From positions 186,001 to 250,000 of the forward strand of contig NZ_QMHQ01000002.1 of assembly GCF_003313325.1 (NCBI RefSeq): a DNA stretch of 64,000 nucleotides. Reading direction: 5' to 3'. Of this stretch, positions 26,995-36,732 are shown in pieces. The notes beneath the pieces were generated by a model that saw nothing but the letters and a program-made list of their open reading frames with translations, made no database searches and was not told the DNA's origin. The stretch comes from Pedobacter namyangjuensis. GTDB taxonomy: Bacteria; Bacteroidota; Bacteroidia; Sphingobacteriales; Sphingobacteriaceae. Each line of letters starts with the position of its first letter. Position 1 is the first letter of the stretch. Position numbers and translations under genes: made by a program.

Positions 26995-29184
26995 ATGGAC
27001 GTTAAAAAGTCGTTGTTTGACAACCTACAAACTTTTTTCGGTTTTGATAATTTTAAGGGAGACCAAGAGCCCATCATTACCAATATTTTAGAGGGAAAAA
27101 ACACGTTTGTAATTATGCCAACCGGTGGTGGCAAATCTATTTGTTATCAATTGCCGGCCTTAATGAGCGAAGGAACAGCGATTGTAATATCGCCTTTAAT
27201 TGCGCTAATGAAAAACCAAGTAGACCAACTTAGGGCTTTTGGTGGAAGCGACAGTATAGCACACTTTCTAAATTCGTCTTTAAACAAAACCGAAATTACA
27301 CAGGTAAAAACGGATTTGTTAAATGGTAGTACCAAGCTTTTATATGTTGCACCAGAGTCTTTAGCCAAACAAGAAAATGTAGATTTTTTGCGTCTGTTAA
27401 AAATATCATTTGTTGCTGTTGATGAGGCCCATTGTATTTCGGAATGGGGGCATGATTTTAGACCAGAATACCGTAAAATCAGACAAGTGATTGCCGGTTT
27501 GGGAGATAATATTCCTGTTATTGCATTAACCGCTACAGCAACGCCCAAGGTACAACAAGACATTATAAAAAACCTGCAAATGACAGATGCGACATTGTTC
27601 AAATCGTCATTTAACAGACCAAATCTATTTTATGAAATACGCCCAAAAAAGGATGTAATAAAAGAGATTATCAGGTACATTAAATATAATACCGGTAAAT
27701 CTGGAATTATATACTGCTTAAGTCGCAAAAAGGTAGAAGAGGTTGCCGAGAGCTTAAATTTAAACGGCATCAAGGCATTACCATATCATGCTGGTTTAGA
27801 ACCAAAAGTTAGGGCCGAAACGCAAGATAAGTTTCTGATGGAGGATGCAGAAGTAATTGTAGCAACGATTGCTTTTGGAATGGGGATAGACAAACCAGAC
27901 GTGAGGTTTGTAATACACCACGATATACCGAAAAGCATGGAGGGCTACTACCAGGAAACGGGCAGGGCAGGAAGAGATGGTGGAGAAGGCGTTTGCGTAG
28001 CTTTTTATGCGCAAAAAGATGTAGACAAGCTGGCTAAGTTTATGAAAGACAAGCCTGTTTCTGAACGAGAAATAGGAACTCAGATTTTAAAGGAAGTAAT
28101 AGATTACGCCGAATCTGGTGTTTGCCGAAGAAAGCAGATTTTACATTACTTCGGCGAGAATTTTAATGAGACCGGCTGTAACGGCATGTGCGATAATTGT
28201 AAAAAAGCGAAGCAACAATTTGAAGCCGAAGAGCATTTGCTAACTTTTTTAAAATTTGTTCAATCTACCGGAGAGCGTTTTGACGACAGCCATTTATTAA
28301 ATGTATTTATGGGCAGCGAAACTGCTCAAACCATTGCCTATGAGCAAAATAAACTTCCAGAATTTGGTTTCGGCAAGGCTGACGGCGAAATATTGTGGAA
28401 ATCGTTAATTCGACAAGCTGTTTTAAATAATTTTGTGGCTAAAGATGTAGATAGCTATGGGATTTTAAAACTTACCAAAGGTGGAAGAGATTTTATTGAA
28501 AATCCATATAGCTTGAAATTTATTCTAAATGAGCTAATTGAAAATACTGCTGAGGATGACGACGAAGACGTAAAACAAGGTACTGGTGCTTTAGATACCC
28601 AATTGTTGGGTTTGCTTAAAGACTTACGTAAGAAAATAGCTAAGCAAAAAAATGTACCTCCGTTTGTCGTTTTTCAAGATCCATCTTTAGAAGAAATGTG
28701 TACGCATTATCCGATTGCTATAGATGAATTAAAACAGATATCTGGAGTTGGACATGGGAAGGCAATTAAATTTGGTAATCCCTTTATCGAATTAATCAAA
28801 AAATATGTGGAGGATAATGATATTGAGCGTCCGATTGATTTGGTGATAAAAACCCAAGCAAATAAATCGGCTCTAAAAGTTTCGATTATCCAGAATATTG
28901 ATAGACAAATAGGTTTGGAAGACATTGCCCGTTCTAAAGGAATAACGTATTTTGATATTCTAAAGGAGGTTGAAGCCATCGTAAACTCTGGTACGAAGTT
29001 AAACTTATCATATTTTGTTGATGAAGTAATTGATGAGGATAGGCAAGATGAGGTTTTCGATTATTTCAGGGCAGCAGATAATGATTCTATTGATGTGGCA
29101 TTGAAAGATTTGGGCGAAACCGATTACACTAGGGAAGAAATCCAATTGATGAGGATTAAATTCATGTCTGAGCTTGGAAATTAA
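26995..29184 (+). CDS. recQ: ATP-dependent DNA helicase RecQ
   Basis: A 729-residue 3'-5' helicase for recombination and repair, counted from the ATG at 26995 (MDVKKSLFDNL). The upstream TTG at 26959 would add 12 Asn/Gln-rich residues overlapping a promoter-like box and is not preferred. Motifs in order are FKGDQEPIITNIL (motif 0), MPTGGGKSICYQ (Walker A), VDEAHCISEWGHDFRPEY (motif II and aromatic loop), ALTATAT, QETGRAGRDG (motif VI), and the zinc site C..CNGMCDNC. An RQC region and an HRDC-like domain (about 540-620) follow, with an additional C-terminal helical tail usual in Bacteroidota. Confidence 0.96.
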   Translation: MDVKKSLFDNLQTFFGFDNFKGDQEPIITNILEGKNTFVIMPTGGGKSICYQLPALMSEGTAIVISPLIALMKNQVDQLRAFGGSDSIAHFLNSSLNKTEITQVKTDLLNGSTKLLYVAPESLAKQENVDFLRLLKISFVAVDEAHCISEWGHDFRPEYRKIRQVIAGLGDNIPVIALTATATPKVQQDIIKNLQMTDATLFKSSFNRPNLFYEIRPKKDVIKEIIRYIKYNTGKSGIIYCLSRKKVEEVAESLNLNGIKALPYHAGLEPKVRAETQDKFLMEDAEVIVATIAFGMGIDKPDVRFVIHHDIPKSMEGYYQETGRAGRDGGEGVCVAFYAQKDVDKLAKFMKDKPVSEREIGTQILKEVIDYAESGVCRRKQILHYFGENFNETGCNGMCDNCKKAKQQFEAEEHLLTFLKFVQSTGERFDDSHLLNVFMGSETAQTIAYEQNKLPEFGFGKADGEILWKSLIRQAVLNNFVAKDVDSYGILKLTKGGRDFIENPYSLKFILNELIENTAEDDDEDVKQGTGALDTQLLGLLKDLRKKIAKQKNVPPFVVFQDPSLEEMCTHYPIAIDELKQISGVGHGKAIKFGNPFIELIKKYVEDNDIERPIDLVIKTQANKSALKVSIIQNIDRQIGLEDIARSKGITYFDILKEVEAIVNSGTKLNLSYFVDEVIDEDRQDEVFDYFRAADNDSIDVALKDLGETDYTREEIQLMRIKFMSELGN

Positions 29185-29195
29185 AGGTTGGACAA

Positions 29196-29918
29196 ATGAT
29201 AGGCAATAATATCTTTTTATCAGCCGAATGGCGAAAGCTTGCGTTAGCAAATTACGAAGTTGATAAGGAGGTGTTGGTTAAGTATTTGCCACCTTTCACA
29301 GAGCTAGACGATTGGCAAGGAAAATATTACGTTAGCTTGGTAGGCTTTATGTTTATAAATACCAAGTTGCGTGGTTTTGGAATTCCATTTCATGGAAACT
29401 TTGAAGAAGTTAACCTAAGATTTTATGTAAAATATAATGAATTCGGCGAATGGAAGCGAGGGGTTGTTTTTGTTAAGGAAATTGTACCAAAACCAGCAAT
29501 AACATTTGTGGCCAACACTATTTACAAAGAAAATTATCAGACCTTAAAAATGAGCCATAAATGGGAGCAGAGCGATGATACACTTTCTGTTGAATATAGT
29601 TGGAAAAGCAAAAAATGGAATAGATTCAAAGTAATGGCTCAACCAAATGCAGAATCTATTGCAATTGATAGCGAAGCAGAATTTATTACTGAGCATTATT
29701 GGGGTTATACAAAAATTGAGGCAAATGTTACTTCAGAATATGGGGTAGAGCATCCTAGATGGGAAGTTTATCCAATTAACGATTACCTGATAGAAGTAGA
29801 TTTTGCTGAAAACTATGGTAATGATTTTGGATTCCTAAACCAAAGAAAACCAAATTCTGTTATGCTTGCCGAAGGATCGGAAATTAGAGTTTTGAAGGGA
29901 AAAAAGATTAGGGCCTAA
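29196..29918 (+). CDS. YqjF-like DUF2071 protein
   Basis: A 240-residue soluble protein with the DUF2071 layout: an N-terminal FLSAEWRKLALANYEVDKEVL, LVGFMFINTKLRGFGIPFHGNFEEVNLRFYV, then GVVFVKEIVPKPAITFVANT and a C-terminal EHYWGYTKI segment. The family is widespread and of unknown function. It follows recQ by 11 bases and may be co-transcribed, but a shared role is not evident. Its stop overlaps the converging gene by 4 bases. Confidence 0.8.
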   Translation: MIGNNIFLSAEWRKLALANYEVDKEVLVKYLPPFTELDDWQGKYYVSLVGFMFINTKLRGFGIPFHGNFEEVNLRFYVKYNEFGEWKRGVVFVKEIVPKPAITFVANTIYKENYQTLKMSHKWEQSDDTLSVEYSWKSKKWNRFKVMAQPNAESIAIDSEAEFITEHYWGYTKIEANVTSEYGVEHPRWEVYPINDYLIEVDFAENYGNDFGFLNQRKPNSVMLAEGSEIRVLKGKKIRA

Positions 29919-30334
29919 ATCCTGTGGTAATCGCCACGCCAGTTTTTAACCGCTAACTTTATATCTTTTGGAGAAAGATTTTCCTTCAAGGTTCTATCGA
30001 CTAGTAGCACAAACTCATCATCTCCTGCAAAACGTAACGCTAAAATTTGTCCCATAATAAGATTACTTGGCAGCATTTTTCCAGCTAGTATGTAGTAACG
30101 TAATCTTTCATCGGCTCTTGCTGCTCGGTCTTGCGCTTTAATGGCATTCATCCTTGCAAATATTAATGCTGATGTAATAAGTATAAAGGCAAGAACTAAC
30201 AAAAAATTAGTTAGGCCGAAATTACCCTTAAATAAACAATAAACCGATAAACCAATGCCAATTACAGCTAACGGTATTGCAACAAAGTGAAATAACGGAT
30301 TAAACCTTACATGGTTATTATAATTTTGAGCCAT
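29915..30334 (-). CDS. DUF6526 membrane protein
   Basis: A 139-residue inner-membrane protein with two transmembrane segments (about 14-33 and 39-60) followed by a cytosolic helix (RMNAIKAQDRAARADERLRYYIL) and the tail LRFAGDDEFVLLVDRTL. This is the DUF6526 pattern seen in Bacteroidota. Function unknown. It starts 1 base after the stop of the OmpA-family gene on the same strand, so the two are probably one transcript. Confidence 0.8.
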   Translation of the reverse strand: MAQNYNNHVRFNPLFHFVAIPLAVIGIGLSVYCLFKGNFGLTNFLLVLAFILITSALIFARMNAIKAQDRAARADERLRYYILAGKMLPSNLIMGQILALRFAGDDEFVLLVDRTLKENLSPKDIKLAVKNWRGDYHRI

Positions 30335-30335
30335 A

Positions 30336-32234
30336 TTATGTTTTTGTAATTTTAAATTCAGTTCGTCTATTTTCTTTTCTGCCTTGCTCGTTAGAATTAT
30401 CTGATTTAGGATTTGACTCTCCGTAACCTTTAAAAGTCAATCGGCGTTTATCAATGCCGTTTTTAACCAAAAAATCTAACACAGCCTTTGCTCTATTTTC
30501 TGATAATTTTTGATTTAACTTTTCATCGCCTACATTATCTGTATGCCCTTCGATTTCTATTTCTACACCAGTATTTGTGTTTAATAAATCAATTAAAAAA
30601 TTCAGCTCTATAACCGATGGGGGCAATAAATCGAATTTATTGGTGTCGAAGAAAATATTTTGCATAGTAACTTTATTCCCCGTTTTTATCTTCTCTAAAA
30701 GTATTTCTACCTCATAAGGTTCAGATGCGCTGGCTTCTTTTAATTCAAAACGTTGCGAGTTAAACAAATATCCCTCAGCATCTACATTAAAAGAATAGTC
30801 TGAGCCGAGAGGCATTACCGCTAAAAAATCTCCAGTTTTGGCAGATGTGTAGTCGTTAAAAACAGCATGGTTATTTTTTAAATCGATGATTAGAACAGTT
30901 GCTTCCAGCAAATCTTTACTTTCTTTATCCCTAACAAAGCCTTTAACATAAGTTATAGCTTTTGGTTTAGCTACATCAGGCATTTTAAAACGATAAATGT
31001 CCAAATCGCCAAACCCACCACCTAAATTAGAAGAAAATAATCCTTCGGTTCCATCTGCAGTTACTATTAAGCCGATTTCTTCATTAAACGTATTTATGGG
31101 ATAACCCATATTAAAAGGAGTTGAAAAAGTACTATCATCTTTTAATCGGCTGTAGAAGATGTCCTTATCGCCAAAACCTGGCCATCCGTTAGAAGAAAAA
31201 TATAAAGTTTTACCATCAGCATGCATAAAAGGTGTGTTCTCATCAAATGGCGTATTTATCTGCGGACCTAAATTTACCGGATCTGTCCATATTCCATCTT
31301 CAGTAAGCATGCTTTTCCAGATGTCATAACCACCAATACCGCCTGGTCGGTTGCTAACGAAATATAAGGTTCCCCCGTCTGGGCTAATAGAAGGTTGAGA
31401 TTCCCAATGTTCGGAGTTGATAATGTTGCCTAAATTTTTCGGTTTTCCCCAATCATTTCCGTCTTTATGACTTACGTAAATATCACATCTGCCTAGGCCA
31501 TCAGGTCGGTTACAGCCTGTAAAAAAAAGGTATTTACCATCAGGAGATATAGACTGCGCACCTTCGTTATAGTTAACAGTATTAATTACCTTGCTCAATG
31601 ATGTCGCTTTTTGCCACTCGTTGTTTTGTTTGCTAGAAATAAAAAAATCTTCATTACCATCAACAACCCTAGTGAAAATTATGGTTTGCCCATCGGCAGT
31701 TATTGCGGGAAAATAATCTCTGTTTTCGCTGTTTACATAAAATCCCATATTTATGGGTTCAAATTTGGTTGGCTTTTTTATAGCTTCTACCGCAAAGTCG
31801 CAATCAAGAATATATTTTTTTGTTTTCGAAATAAGATCGGTATCAGATCCAGCATAGTTTTTTTGAAAGTTAAGAAAGTTAACTTTTGCTTCCGTATAGT
31901 CGCCAGTAAGTAATTCGCTTTCGCCTAATACATAATAAATCCTTGCATCTATGGTAGCGGCACTGCTCACAGCCTTACGGTAATTTTCTTTTGCTTTAGG
32001 ATGCGACTTCATCCTTCGATAAATATCGCCAAGCTGAATGTATGCAAACTGGAATTTTGGATCTGCTTTTACCGCCGCATCTAGATATTTAATAGCTTCG
32101 TCGTAAATGTTTTGCCTTAGGTATTGTTGGGCATCTTCGAAATTATCTTGTGCTTTTTTAACCGTCGAAACTTGCGCTTCTGCGTTTAATGCCACAAAGA
32201 TTAATAAAAACGAAACAATAAACTTATTCATCAA
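30336..32234 (-). CDS. PorE-like TPR / beta-propeller / OmpA-domain protein
   Basis: A 632-residue envelope protein. After a signal peptide (about 1-20, ending NAEAQ) come TPR units (about 22-130), PD40-type propeller repeats (FPAITADGQTIIFTR, QSISPDGKYLFFTG, QPSISPDGGTLYFVSN, about 180-400), a carboxypeptidase-regulatory-like beta domain (about 425-510) and a C-terminal OmpA domain that binds peptidoglycan (IEGHTDNVGDEKLNQKLSENRA, then FKGYGESNP). The order equals that of PorE, a type IX secretion component anchored to peptidoglycan; paralogues with this layout are numerous, so a secretion role is likely but not certain. Confidence 0.82.
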   Translation of the reverse strand: MMNKFIVSFLLIFVALNAEAQVSTVKKAQDNFEDAQQYLRQNIYDEAIKYLDAAVKADPKFQFAYIQLGDIYRRMKSHPKAKENYRKAVSSAATIDARIYYVLGESELLTGDYTEAKVNFLNFQKNYAGSDTDLISKTKKYILDCDFAVEAIKKPTKFEPINMGFYVNSENRDYFPAITADGQTIIFTRVVDGNEDFFISSKQNNEWQKATSLSKVINTVNYNEGAQSISPDGKYLFFTGCNRPDGLGRCDIYVSHKDGNDWGKPKNLGNIINSEHWESQPSISPDGGTLYFVSNRPGGIGGYDIWKSMLTEDGIWTDPVNLGPQINTPFDENTPFMHADGKTLYFSSNGWPGFGDKDIFYSRLKDDSTFSTPFNMGYPINTFNEEIGLIVTADGTEGLFSSNLGGGFGDLDIYRFKMPDVAKPKAITYVKGFVRDKESKDLLEATVLIIDLKNNHAVFNDYTSAKTGDFLAVMPLGSDYSFNVDAEGYLFNSQRFELKEASASEPYEVEILLEKIKTGNKVTMQNIFFDTNKFDLLPPSVIELNFLIDLLNTNTGVEIEIEGHTDNVGDEKLNQKLSENRAKAVLDFLVKNGIDKRRLTFKGYGESNPKSDNSNEQGRKENRRTEFKITKT

Positions 32235-32279
32235 TCCATTATTTAGGTTGATGGCTAATTTAACTAAAAAATAGATTAT

Positions 32280-32903
32280 TTACGGGATGTTAAGGAATTT
32301 GTGCGTTTGCAATGAAATTTCCCATTTAGGGTTTGCCATTACATATTCTACAATCAATGGCGTCATTGTGCTGGCTTTAGACCACTCTGGTTGTAGGTAC
32401 AATTTACAGTTTGGCGAAACTGTTTCTGCGTATTTCTCTGCCCACTCAAAATCGCTTTTATTAAAAACTATCACTTTTAACTCGTTCGCAAAGGCGGTAA
32501 TATCTGGCCTAGGTGCTTTAAATTTTTTAGGAGATAAACAAATCCAATCCCAAGAGCCAGAAAGGGGGTAAGCGCCAGAAGTTTCTATAAAGGTTAAAAT
32601 ATTTTTTTCTTGAAGCTTTTTAGTAAGATAATCAAGATTGTAAATAAGTGGCTCTCCACCGGTAACAACCACAGCTTTTCCCGGAAAGGTGGCTGCTTTA
32701 GCAACAATATCATCTGTATTTGTAAGTGGATGTAATTCTGCATCCCAACTTTCTTTAACATCACACCAATGACAACCAACATCACAACCACCTAAGCGAA
32801 TAAAATAAGCCGCTTTCCCGGTATTAAATCCTTCGCCTTGTATGGTGTAAAATTCTTCCATTAATGGAAGCAGTGTGCCGTCTTCTGGTATATTGTGTGC
32901 CAT
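32280..32903 (-). CDS. queE: 7-carboxy-7-deazaguanine synthase
   Basis: A 207-residue radical SAM enzyme in the queuosine/7-deazaguanine pathway, converting carboxy-tetrahydropterin to CDG. The [4Fe-4S] motif CDVGCHWC (CxxxCxxC) follows EEFYTIQGEG and FIRLGG; VVTGGEPL and FIETSGAYPL are the SAM-binding strands. The ATG at 32903 (MAHNIPED) is preferred because a TAnnTTTG box lies 16 bases upstream; the alternative ATG at 32939 lies on the far side of that box. It diverges from the Rieske gene. Confidence 0.92.
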   Translation of the reverse strand: MAHNIPEDGTLLPLMEEFYTIQGEGFNTGKAAYFIRLGGCDVGCHWCDVKESWDAELHPLTNTDDIVAKAATFPGKAVVVTGGEPLIYNLDYLTKKLQEKNILTFIETSGAYPLSGSWDWICLSPKKFKAPRPDITAFANELKVIVFNKSDFEWAEKYAETVSPNCKLYLQPEWSKASTMTPLIVEYVMANPKWEISLQTHKFLNIP

Positions 32904-32919
32904 TTTGTAAATTAGAGCG

Positions 32920-32927
32920 CAAATATA
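32920..32927 (-). promoter_or_regulatory. Putative -7 box for queE
   Basis: TATATTTG on the minus strand matches TAnnTTTG, 16 bases before the preferred queE ATG. It decides the start between 32903 and 32939. Confidence 0.5.
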
Positions 32928-32949
32928 CACATTCAACACAGCACAAAAG

Positions 32950-33285
32950 ATGATTTGGGTAAAGGTTTTGTCAAAACAAGAATTGGAACGGGAAGATTTT
33001 ATAGAGACTTTGAAAGTTGACGGTAAGAAAATATGTTTAGTTAAAAACGATGGAAACTATTACGCAACCCAACATAGTTGTCCGCATGCCGGAGGAGTTT
33101 TGAGTGGTGGTTGGTGCAAAAATGGAAATATTGTTTGCCCTATACACCGGTATGAATACAGCCTAAGTACAGGCCGGGGCGCAAAAGGACAAGGCGATTA
33201 TATCGATATCTATCCAACGGAAATAAAGGAAGACGGACTTTACGTAGGGCTAAAGCAAAGCTGGATAAGAAAATTGTTTTCTTAA
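32950..33285 (+). CDS. Rieske-type [2Fe-2S] ferredoxin
   Basis: A 111-residue soluble Rieske protein. The cluster ligands are visible as HSCPHAGG (Cys-x-His) and VCPIHRYEYSLSTG (Cys-x2-His), with the expected 17-18 residues between. The small size, without a membrane anchor, matches NirD-like or dioxygenase-type ferredoxins that donate electrons to a partner oxygenase or reductase; no partner is encoded adjacent. It is divergent from queE. Confidence 0.85.
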   Translation: MIWVKVLSKQELEREDFIETLKVDGKKICLVKNDGNYYATQHSCPHAGGVLSGGWCKNGNIVCPIHRYEYSLSTGRGAKGQGDYIDIYPTEIKEDGLYVGLKQSWIRKLFS

Positions 33286-33351
33286 CTTGAAGGGGCAATC
33301 ATCGAAACGGATAATAGCCCCAATTAAATAGTTGTCTATCGGTATTCGGCC

Positions 33352-34233
33352 TTAAGAATATATTTCGCCTTTGGCAGATGCTAGCGTGTTTTTTAACAGA
33401 CCCACAATTGTCATTAAACCTACACCGCCCGGCACAGGGGTAATCCAAGATGATTTTGGAGCAACATTTTCAAAATCTACATCACCGTAAAGTTTAAAAC
33501 CAGATTTAGTTTCTGTTGATGTTTCTCTATTTATACCCACATCTATAATAATTGCACCTGGCTTAATCATATCAGCGGTAACAAAGTTCTTTCTGCCAAT
33601 TGCGGCTACAACTATATCGCCTTGCAAAACCATTTCTTTTAAGTTTTTAGTTTTACTATGCGTAAGCGAAACCGTACAATTACCCGGATTAGCGTTGCGA
33701 GCCATTAAAATACTCATTGGGCTGCCTACTATATTACTTCTGCCTACAACTACACAGTGTTTTCCGGTTGTATCAATATTATAAGCTTGTAGCATCAACA
33801 AAATACCATAAGGCGTTGCTGGAATGAAACAAGGTAAATTGCGCATCATTCTACCTAAATTCACAGGGTGAAAACCATCAACATCTTTACGATAATCGAT
33901 TTTCTCTGTTACTTTCTCGGGGTCGATATGCTTTGGTAAAGGCAACTGAACGATCAATCCATCAACATCAGCATCTGCATTAATTTCTTCGATCTTGGCT
34001 AAAAGCTCTGCTTCAGTAACTGTATTATCATATCTAAACAACGACGATTTAAATCCAACTTTTTCGCAGTTTTTCATCTTGCTGGCTACGTAAGTTTCGC
34101 TACCACCATCATTACCAACCAAAATAGCTACTAAATGAGGCTTACGTCCACTTTGTGCTAAAAAAGACGCTGCTTCTGTAGCTATTTCATTTTTTATTTT
34201 TTCTGATGCGAATTTGCCGTCGAGTAGTTGCAT
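33352..34233 (-). CDS. folD: Methylenetetrahydrofolate dehydrogenase / cyclohydrolase
   Basis: A 293-residue bifunctional enzyme interconverting methylene-, methenyl- and formyl-tetrahydrofolate with NADP. Signatures include [14 protein letters not shown] (catalytic Lys), [28 protein letters not shown] (cofactor-binding) and [12 protein letters not shown]. Length and motif order match the family. It stands alone, downstream of lepA on the same strand with an 83-base gap. Confidence 0.96.
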   Translation of the reverse strand: MQLLDGKFASEKIKNEIATEAASFLAQSGRKPHLVAILVGNDGGSETYVASKMKNCEKVGFKSSLFRYDNTVTEAELLAKIEEINADADVDGLIVQLPLPKHIDPEKVTEKIDYRKDVDGFHPVNLGRMMRNLPCFIPATPYGILLMLQAYNIDTTGKHCVVVGRSNIVGSPMSILMARNANPGNCTVSLTHSKTKNLKEMVLQGDIVVAAIGRKNFVTADMIKPGAIIIDVGINRETSTETKSGFKLYGDVDFENVAPKSSWITPVPGGVGLMTIVGLLKNTLASAKGEIYS

Positions 34234-34316
34234 TATAAGTATCTAGTAGTTAGTAATCAGTATTTAGATAGGTGAGTGGTGTTGGAAATACCACCTACTA
34301 TATTCTAATAATTGTT

Positions 34317-36104
34317 TTAATCTAATTTTAAAACCGCCATAAATGCAGTTTGCGGAATCTCTACGTTTCCAACCTGTCGCATACGTTTTTTACCTTTTTT
34401 CTGTTTTTCAAGTAATTTACGTTTACGAGAAATATCTCCACCGTAACATTTAGCAGTAACATCTTTACGTAAGGCACTCAATGTTTCGCGGGCTATAACC
34501 TTAGCCCCGATAGAAGCTTGTATTTTAATCTCAAATTGCTGACGAGGAATTAATTCTCTCAACTTTTCGCAGATTTTTTTACCAAAATCATAAGCATTAC
34601 TACGGTGAATTAATGAAGACAAGGCATCTACTGGTTCATCGTTTATCAACATGTCTAAACGTACCAAATCAGATTTCCGGTAACCAACTTGATGATAATC
34701 GAACGAAGCATAGCCCTTTGAAATTGTTTTCAATTTATCGTAGAAATCGAACACAATTTCACCCATCGGCATTTCGAAAACTAACTCAACTCTATCAGAC
34801 GTTAAGTAGGATTGGTTTACAATTGTTCCTCTTTTTTGGATACAAAGTGACATTACTGGTCCAACGAAATCTGCCTTGGTAATAATATTTGCTTTGATAA
34901 ACGGTTCTTCAACAGAATCTAATTTACTTGGATCAGGCAAATCAGACGGATTATTTACAAAGATTTCTTCGCCTTTGGTGGTGTGGGCAATATAGGATAC
35001 GTTAGGAACCGTGGTAATTACCGTCATATCGAACTCACGCTCCAAACGCTCTTGAATGATCTCCATGTGCAACATTCCTAAGAATCCGCAACGGAAACCA
35101 AAACCTAAGGCAGCAGAACTTTCTGGTTCGAAAACGATGGAAGCATCATTCAATTGCAACTTGTGCATGGCTTCTCTAAGTTCTTCAAACTCATCAGTAT
35201 CAACAGGATATATACCTGCAAATACCATTGGTTTTACTTCTTCAAATCCTTGAATTGCATCTAATGATGGTCTTGCGGTAGTGGTAATCGTATCACCAAC
35301 TTTTACTTCACGAGCTTCTTTAATTCCAGAAATGATATAACCAACATCTCCCGTTTTAACAGAACTTCGTGGCGACATATCTAATTTCAAAATACCAACC
35401 TCATCTGCTAAGTATTCCTTGCCAGTATTGATGAATTTTACCTTGTCGCCTTTTTTAATTTCGCCATTAACTACTTTATAATAAGCAATAATTCCTCTGA
35501 ACGAGTTAAAAACACTATCGAAAATTAAGGCTTGCAAAGGTGCTTCGGGGTCGCCAACCGGTGCAGGAACCCTATCTACAATAGCTTGTAGGATTTCTGG
35601 AATGCCCATGCCTGTTTTGCCGGAAGCGGGAATAATTTCATCGCGTTTACACCCAATTAAATCAATAATTTGGTCTTTAACTTCCTCTGGCATTGCGCCT
35701 GGCAAATCCATTTTATTTAAAATAGGTATAATTTCTAAATCATGCTCTAGAGCCAAGTACAAGTTAGAAATTGTTTGGGCTTGTATACCTTGCGAAGCAT
35801 CTACAATTAGCAATGCGCCTTCACACGCAGCAATAGAACGAGAAACTTCGTAAGAAAAATCTACGTGACCCGGAGTGTCGATTAAGTTAAAAACATACTC
35901 TACATCTTCAACTTTAAAGTTCATCTGTATAGCATGACTTTTAATCGTTATTCCACGCTCACGTTCCAAATCCATATTATCAAGCAATTGTGCTTGTGCC
36001 TCACGCTGAGAAATTGTGGCTGTATATTCTAATAACCTATCGGCTAAAGTACTTTTACCGTGGTCGATATGTGCAATTATGCAGAAATTACGTATGTTCT
36101 TCAT
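34317..36104 (-). CDS. lepA: Elongation factor 4 (LepA)
   Basis: A 595-residue ribosome-associated GTPase. The ATG at 36104 ([18 protein letters not shown]) is chosen because the family begins there; an in-frame ATG at 36182 would add 26 unrelated residues upstream of a promoter-like box. G motifs are [27 protein letters not shown] and NKMDLPGA. The C-terminal LepA-specific domain ends with AFMAVLKLD, with the conserved [20 protein letters not shown] segment cut here at 20. It is the last core gene before the mobile element. Confidence 0.97.
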   Translation of the reverse strand: MKNIRNFCIIAHIDHGKSTLADRLLEYTATISQREAQAQLLDNMDLERERGITIKSHAIQMNFKVEDVEYVFNLIDTPGHVDFSYEVSRSIAACEGALLIVDASQGIQAQTISNLYLALEHDLEIIPILNKMDLPGAMPEEVKDQIIDLIGCKRDEIIPASGKTGMGIPEILQAIVDRVPAPVGDPEAPLQALIFDSVFNSFRGIIAYYKVVNGEIKKGDKVKFINTGKEYLADEVGILKLDMSPRSSVKTGDVGYIISGIKEAREVKVGDTITTTARPSLDAIQGFEEVKPMVFAGIYPVDTDEFEELREAMHKLQLNDASIVFEPESSAALGFGFRCGFLGMLHMEIIQERLEREFDMTVITTVPNVSYIAHTTKGEEIFVNNPSDLPDPSKLDSVEEPFIKANIITKADFVGPVMSLCIQKRGTIVNQSYLTSDRVELVFEMPMGEIVFDFYDKLKTISKGYASFDYHQVGYRKSDLVRLDMLINDEPVDALSSLIHRSNAYDFGKKICEKLRELIPRQQFEIKIQASIGAKVIARETLSALRKDVTAKCYGGDISRKRKLLEKQKKGKKRMRQVGNVEIPQTAFMAVLKLD

Positions 36105-36111
36105 CTTTGTG

Positions 36112-36119
36112 CAAAGATA
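36112..36119 (-). promoter_or_regulatory. Putative -7 box for lepA
   Basis: TATCTTTG on the minus strand matches TAnnTTTG and ends 7 bases before the lepA ATG, implying a very short or absent leader if used. Confidence 0.4.
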
Positions 36120-36385
36120 TGCTTTTAAAGGTAAAATGGAAAAGGTAAAATATAAGGTCAGCACACGCACAATTCCATTCAAAATATTTTAAAAAGCTAC
36201 ATGCTGCAAGAGTATAGCATAGTTTGGTTTTATGCTATGCTTTTTTGGATGTATTTATTAAATTAACCAGTTATACAACCAAGTAAATTCAATTAACTTT
36301 AATTTCACAGAAATCCCAAAAACATAGCGTCTCAATCGGATTAAGAATGCAAAAGACTTGCAATTCTTTACGTTGTTTAAACGAA

Positions 36386-36411
36386 AAAGCCTCAGATTTC
36401 TCTGAGGCTTT
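36386..36411. terminator. Terminator-like hairpin next to the tRNA fragment
   Basis: AAAGCCTCAGA pairs with TCTGAGGCTTT across a 4-base loop. It lies directly beyond the 3' end of the truncated tRNA on the minus strand, the usual place for a tRNA terminator. Confidence 0.8.
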
Positions 36412-36413
36412 AT

Positions 36414-36435
36414 GTGATCCCGCTGGGATGTGAAC
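36414..36435 (-). pseudogene. 3'-end fragment of a tRNA gene
   Basis: Read on the minus strand, this gives a T-loop-like TTCACAT, then CCCAG (T-stem 3' side), CGGGATC (acceptor 3' strand) and A. The anticodon, D-arm and 5' half are missing: the upstream DNA does not fold into a cloverleaf. It is the kind of remnant left at one side of an element that entered a tRNA gene. The tRNA species cannot be determined from this fragment. Confidence 0.5.
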
Positions 36436-36486
36436 TACGTTCATTTTTCAGCGTTTAAGGGCTATCTGGAAGGTTTTTGAAAAGCG

Positions 36487-36505
36487 ACTCACCGAATCAC
36501 TCACC
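36487..36505. repeat. Left attachment site (attL) of the mobile element
   Basis: ACTCACCGAATCACTCACC, repeated exactly and in the same orientation at 63972-63990, next to the integrase gene. The flanking bases differ between the copies. The sequence itself contains an imperfect internal repeat (ACTCACC twice, separated by 5 bases). Confidence 0.85.
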
Positions 36506-36629
36506 TTTTTGTCTGTATTTTTTAGTTGCAATTGCTATTATTTAAATATAAACCTTTTATTTCATAAGTCAAAAAAATACACCTTTTTTCTGAGTTCGAA
36601 TCACGTTGGGAGTACAATTGGGTTAGTCT

Positions 36630-36688
36630 TGTCAACCGGATTGTCAAGTAAAGAGAAACCCGCTTAGACATAATTGGCTTTTTTGGTT
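36630..36688. repeat. Direct repeat bracketing the left cargo segment, copy 1
   Basis: About 59 bases resembling 42982-43041: a TCAAC.GGATTGTCAA block, a GAAACCC.CTTAGA block and GGCTTTTTTGGT. Just before it is a T-arm-like sequence (GAGTTCGAATC at about 36593-36603), suggesting it derives from the 3' end of a tRNA or another att site. The hairpin part is more degenerate in this copy. Confidence 0.5.
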
Positions 36689-36732
36689 GTCTTTATTTTT
36701 TTAATATGCACAAGTAATGCTGCGCTTAAGAC

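Noticed and set aside
36361..36520. A complete tRNA gene at the left edge of the element
   Set aside because: Only the T-loop, T-stem 3' side and acceptor 3' strand can be seen. The upstream DNA has no anticodon or D arm and cannot form a cloverleaf.
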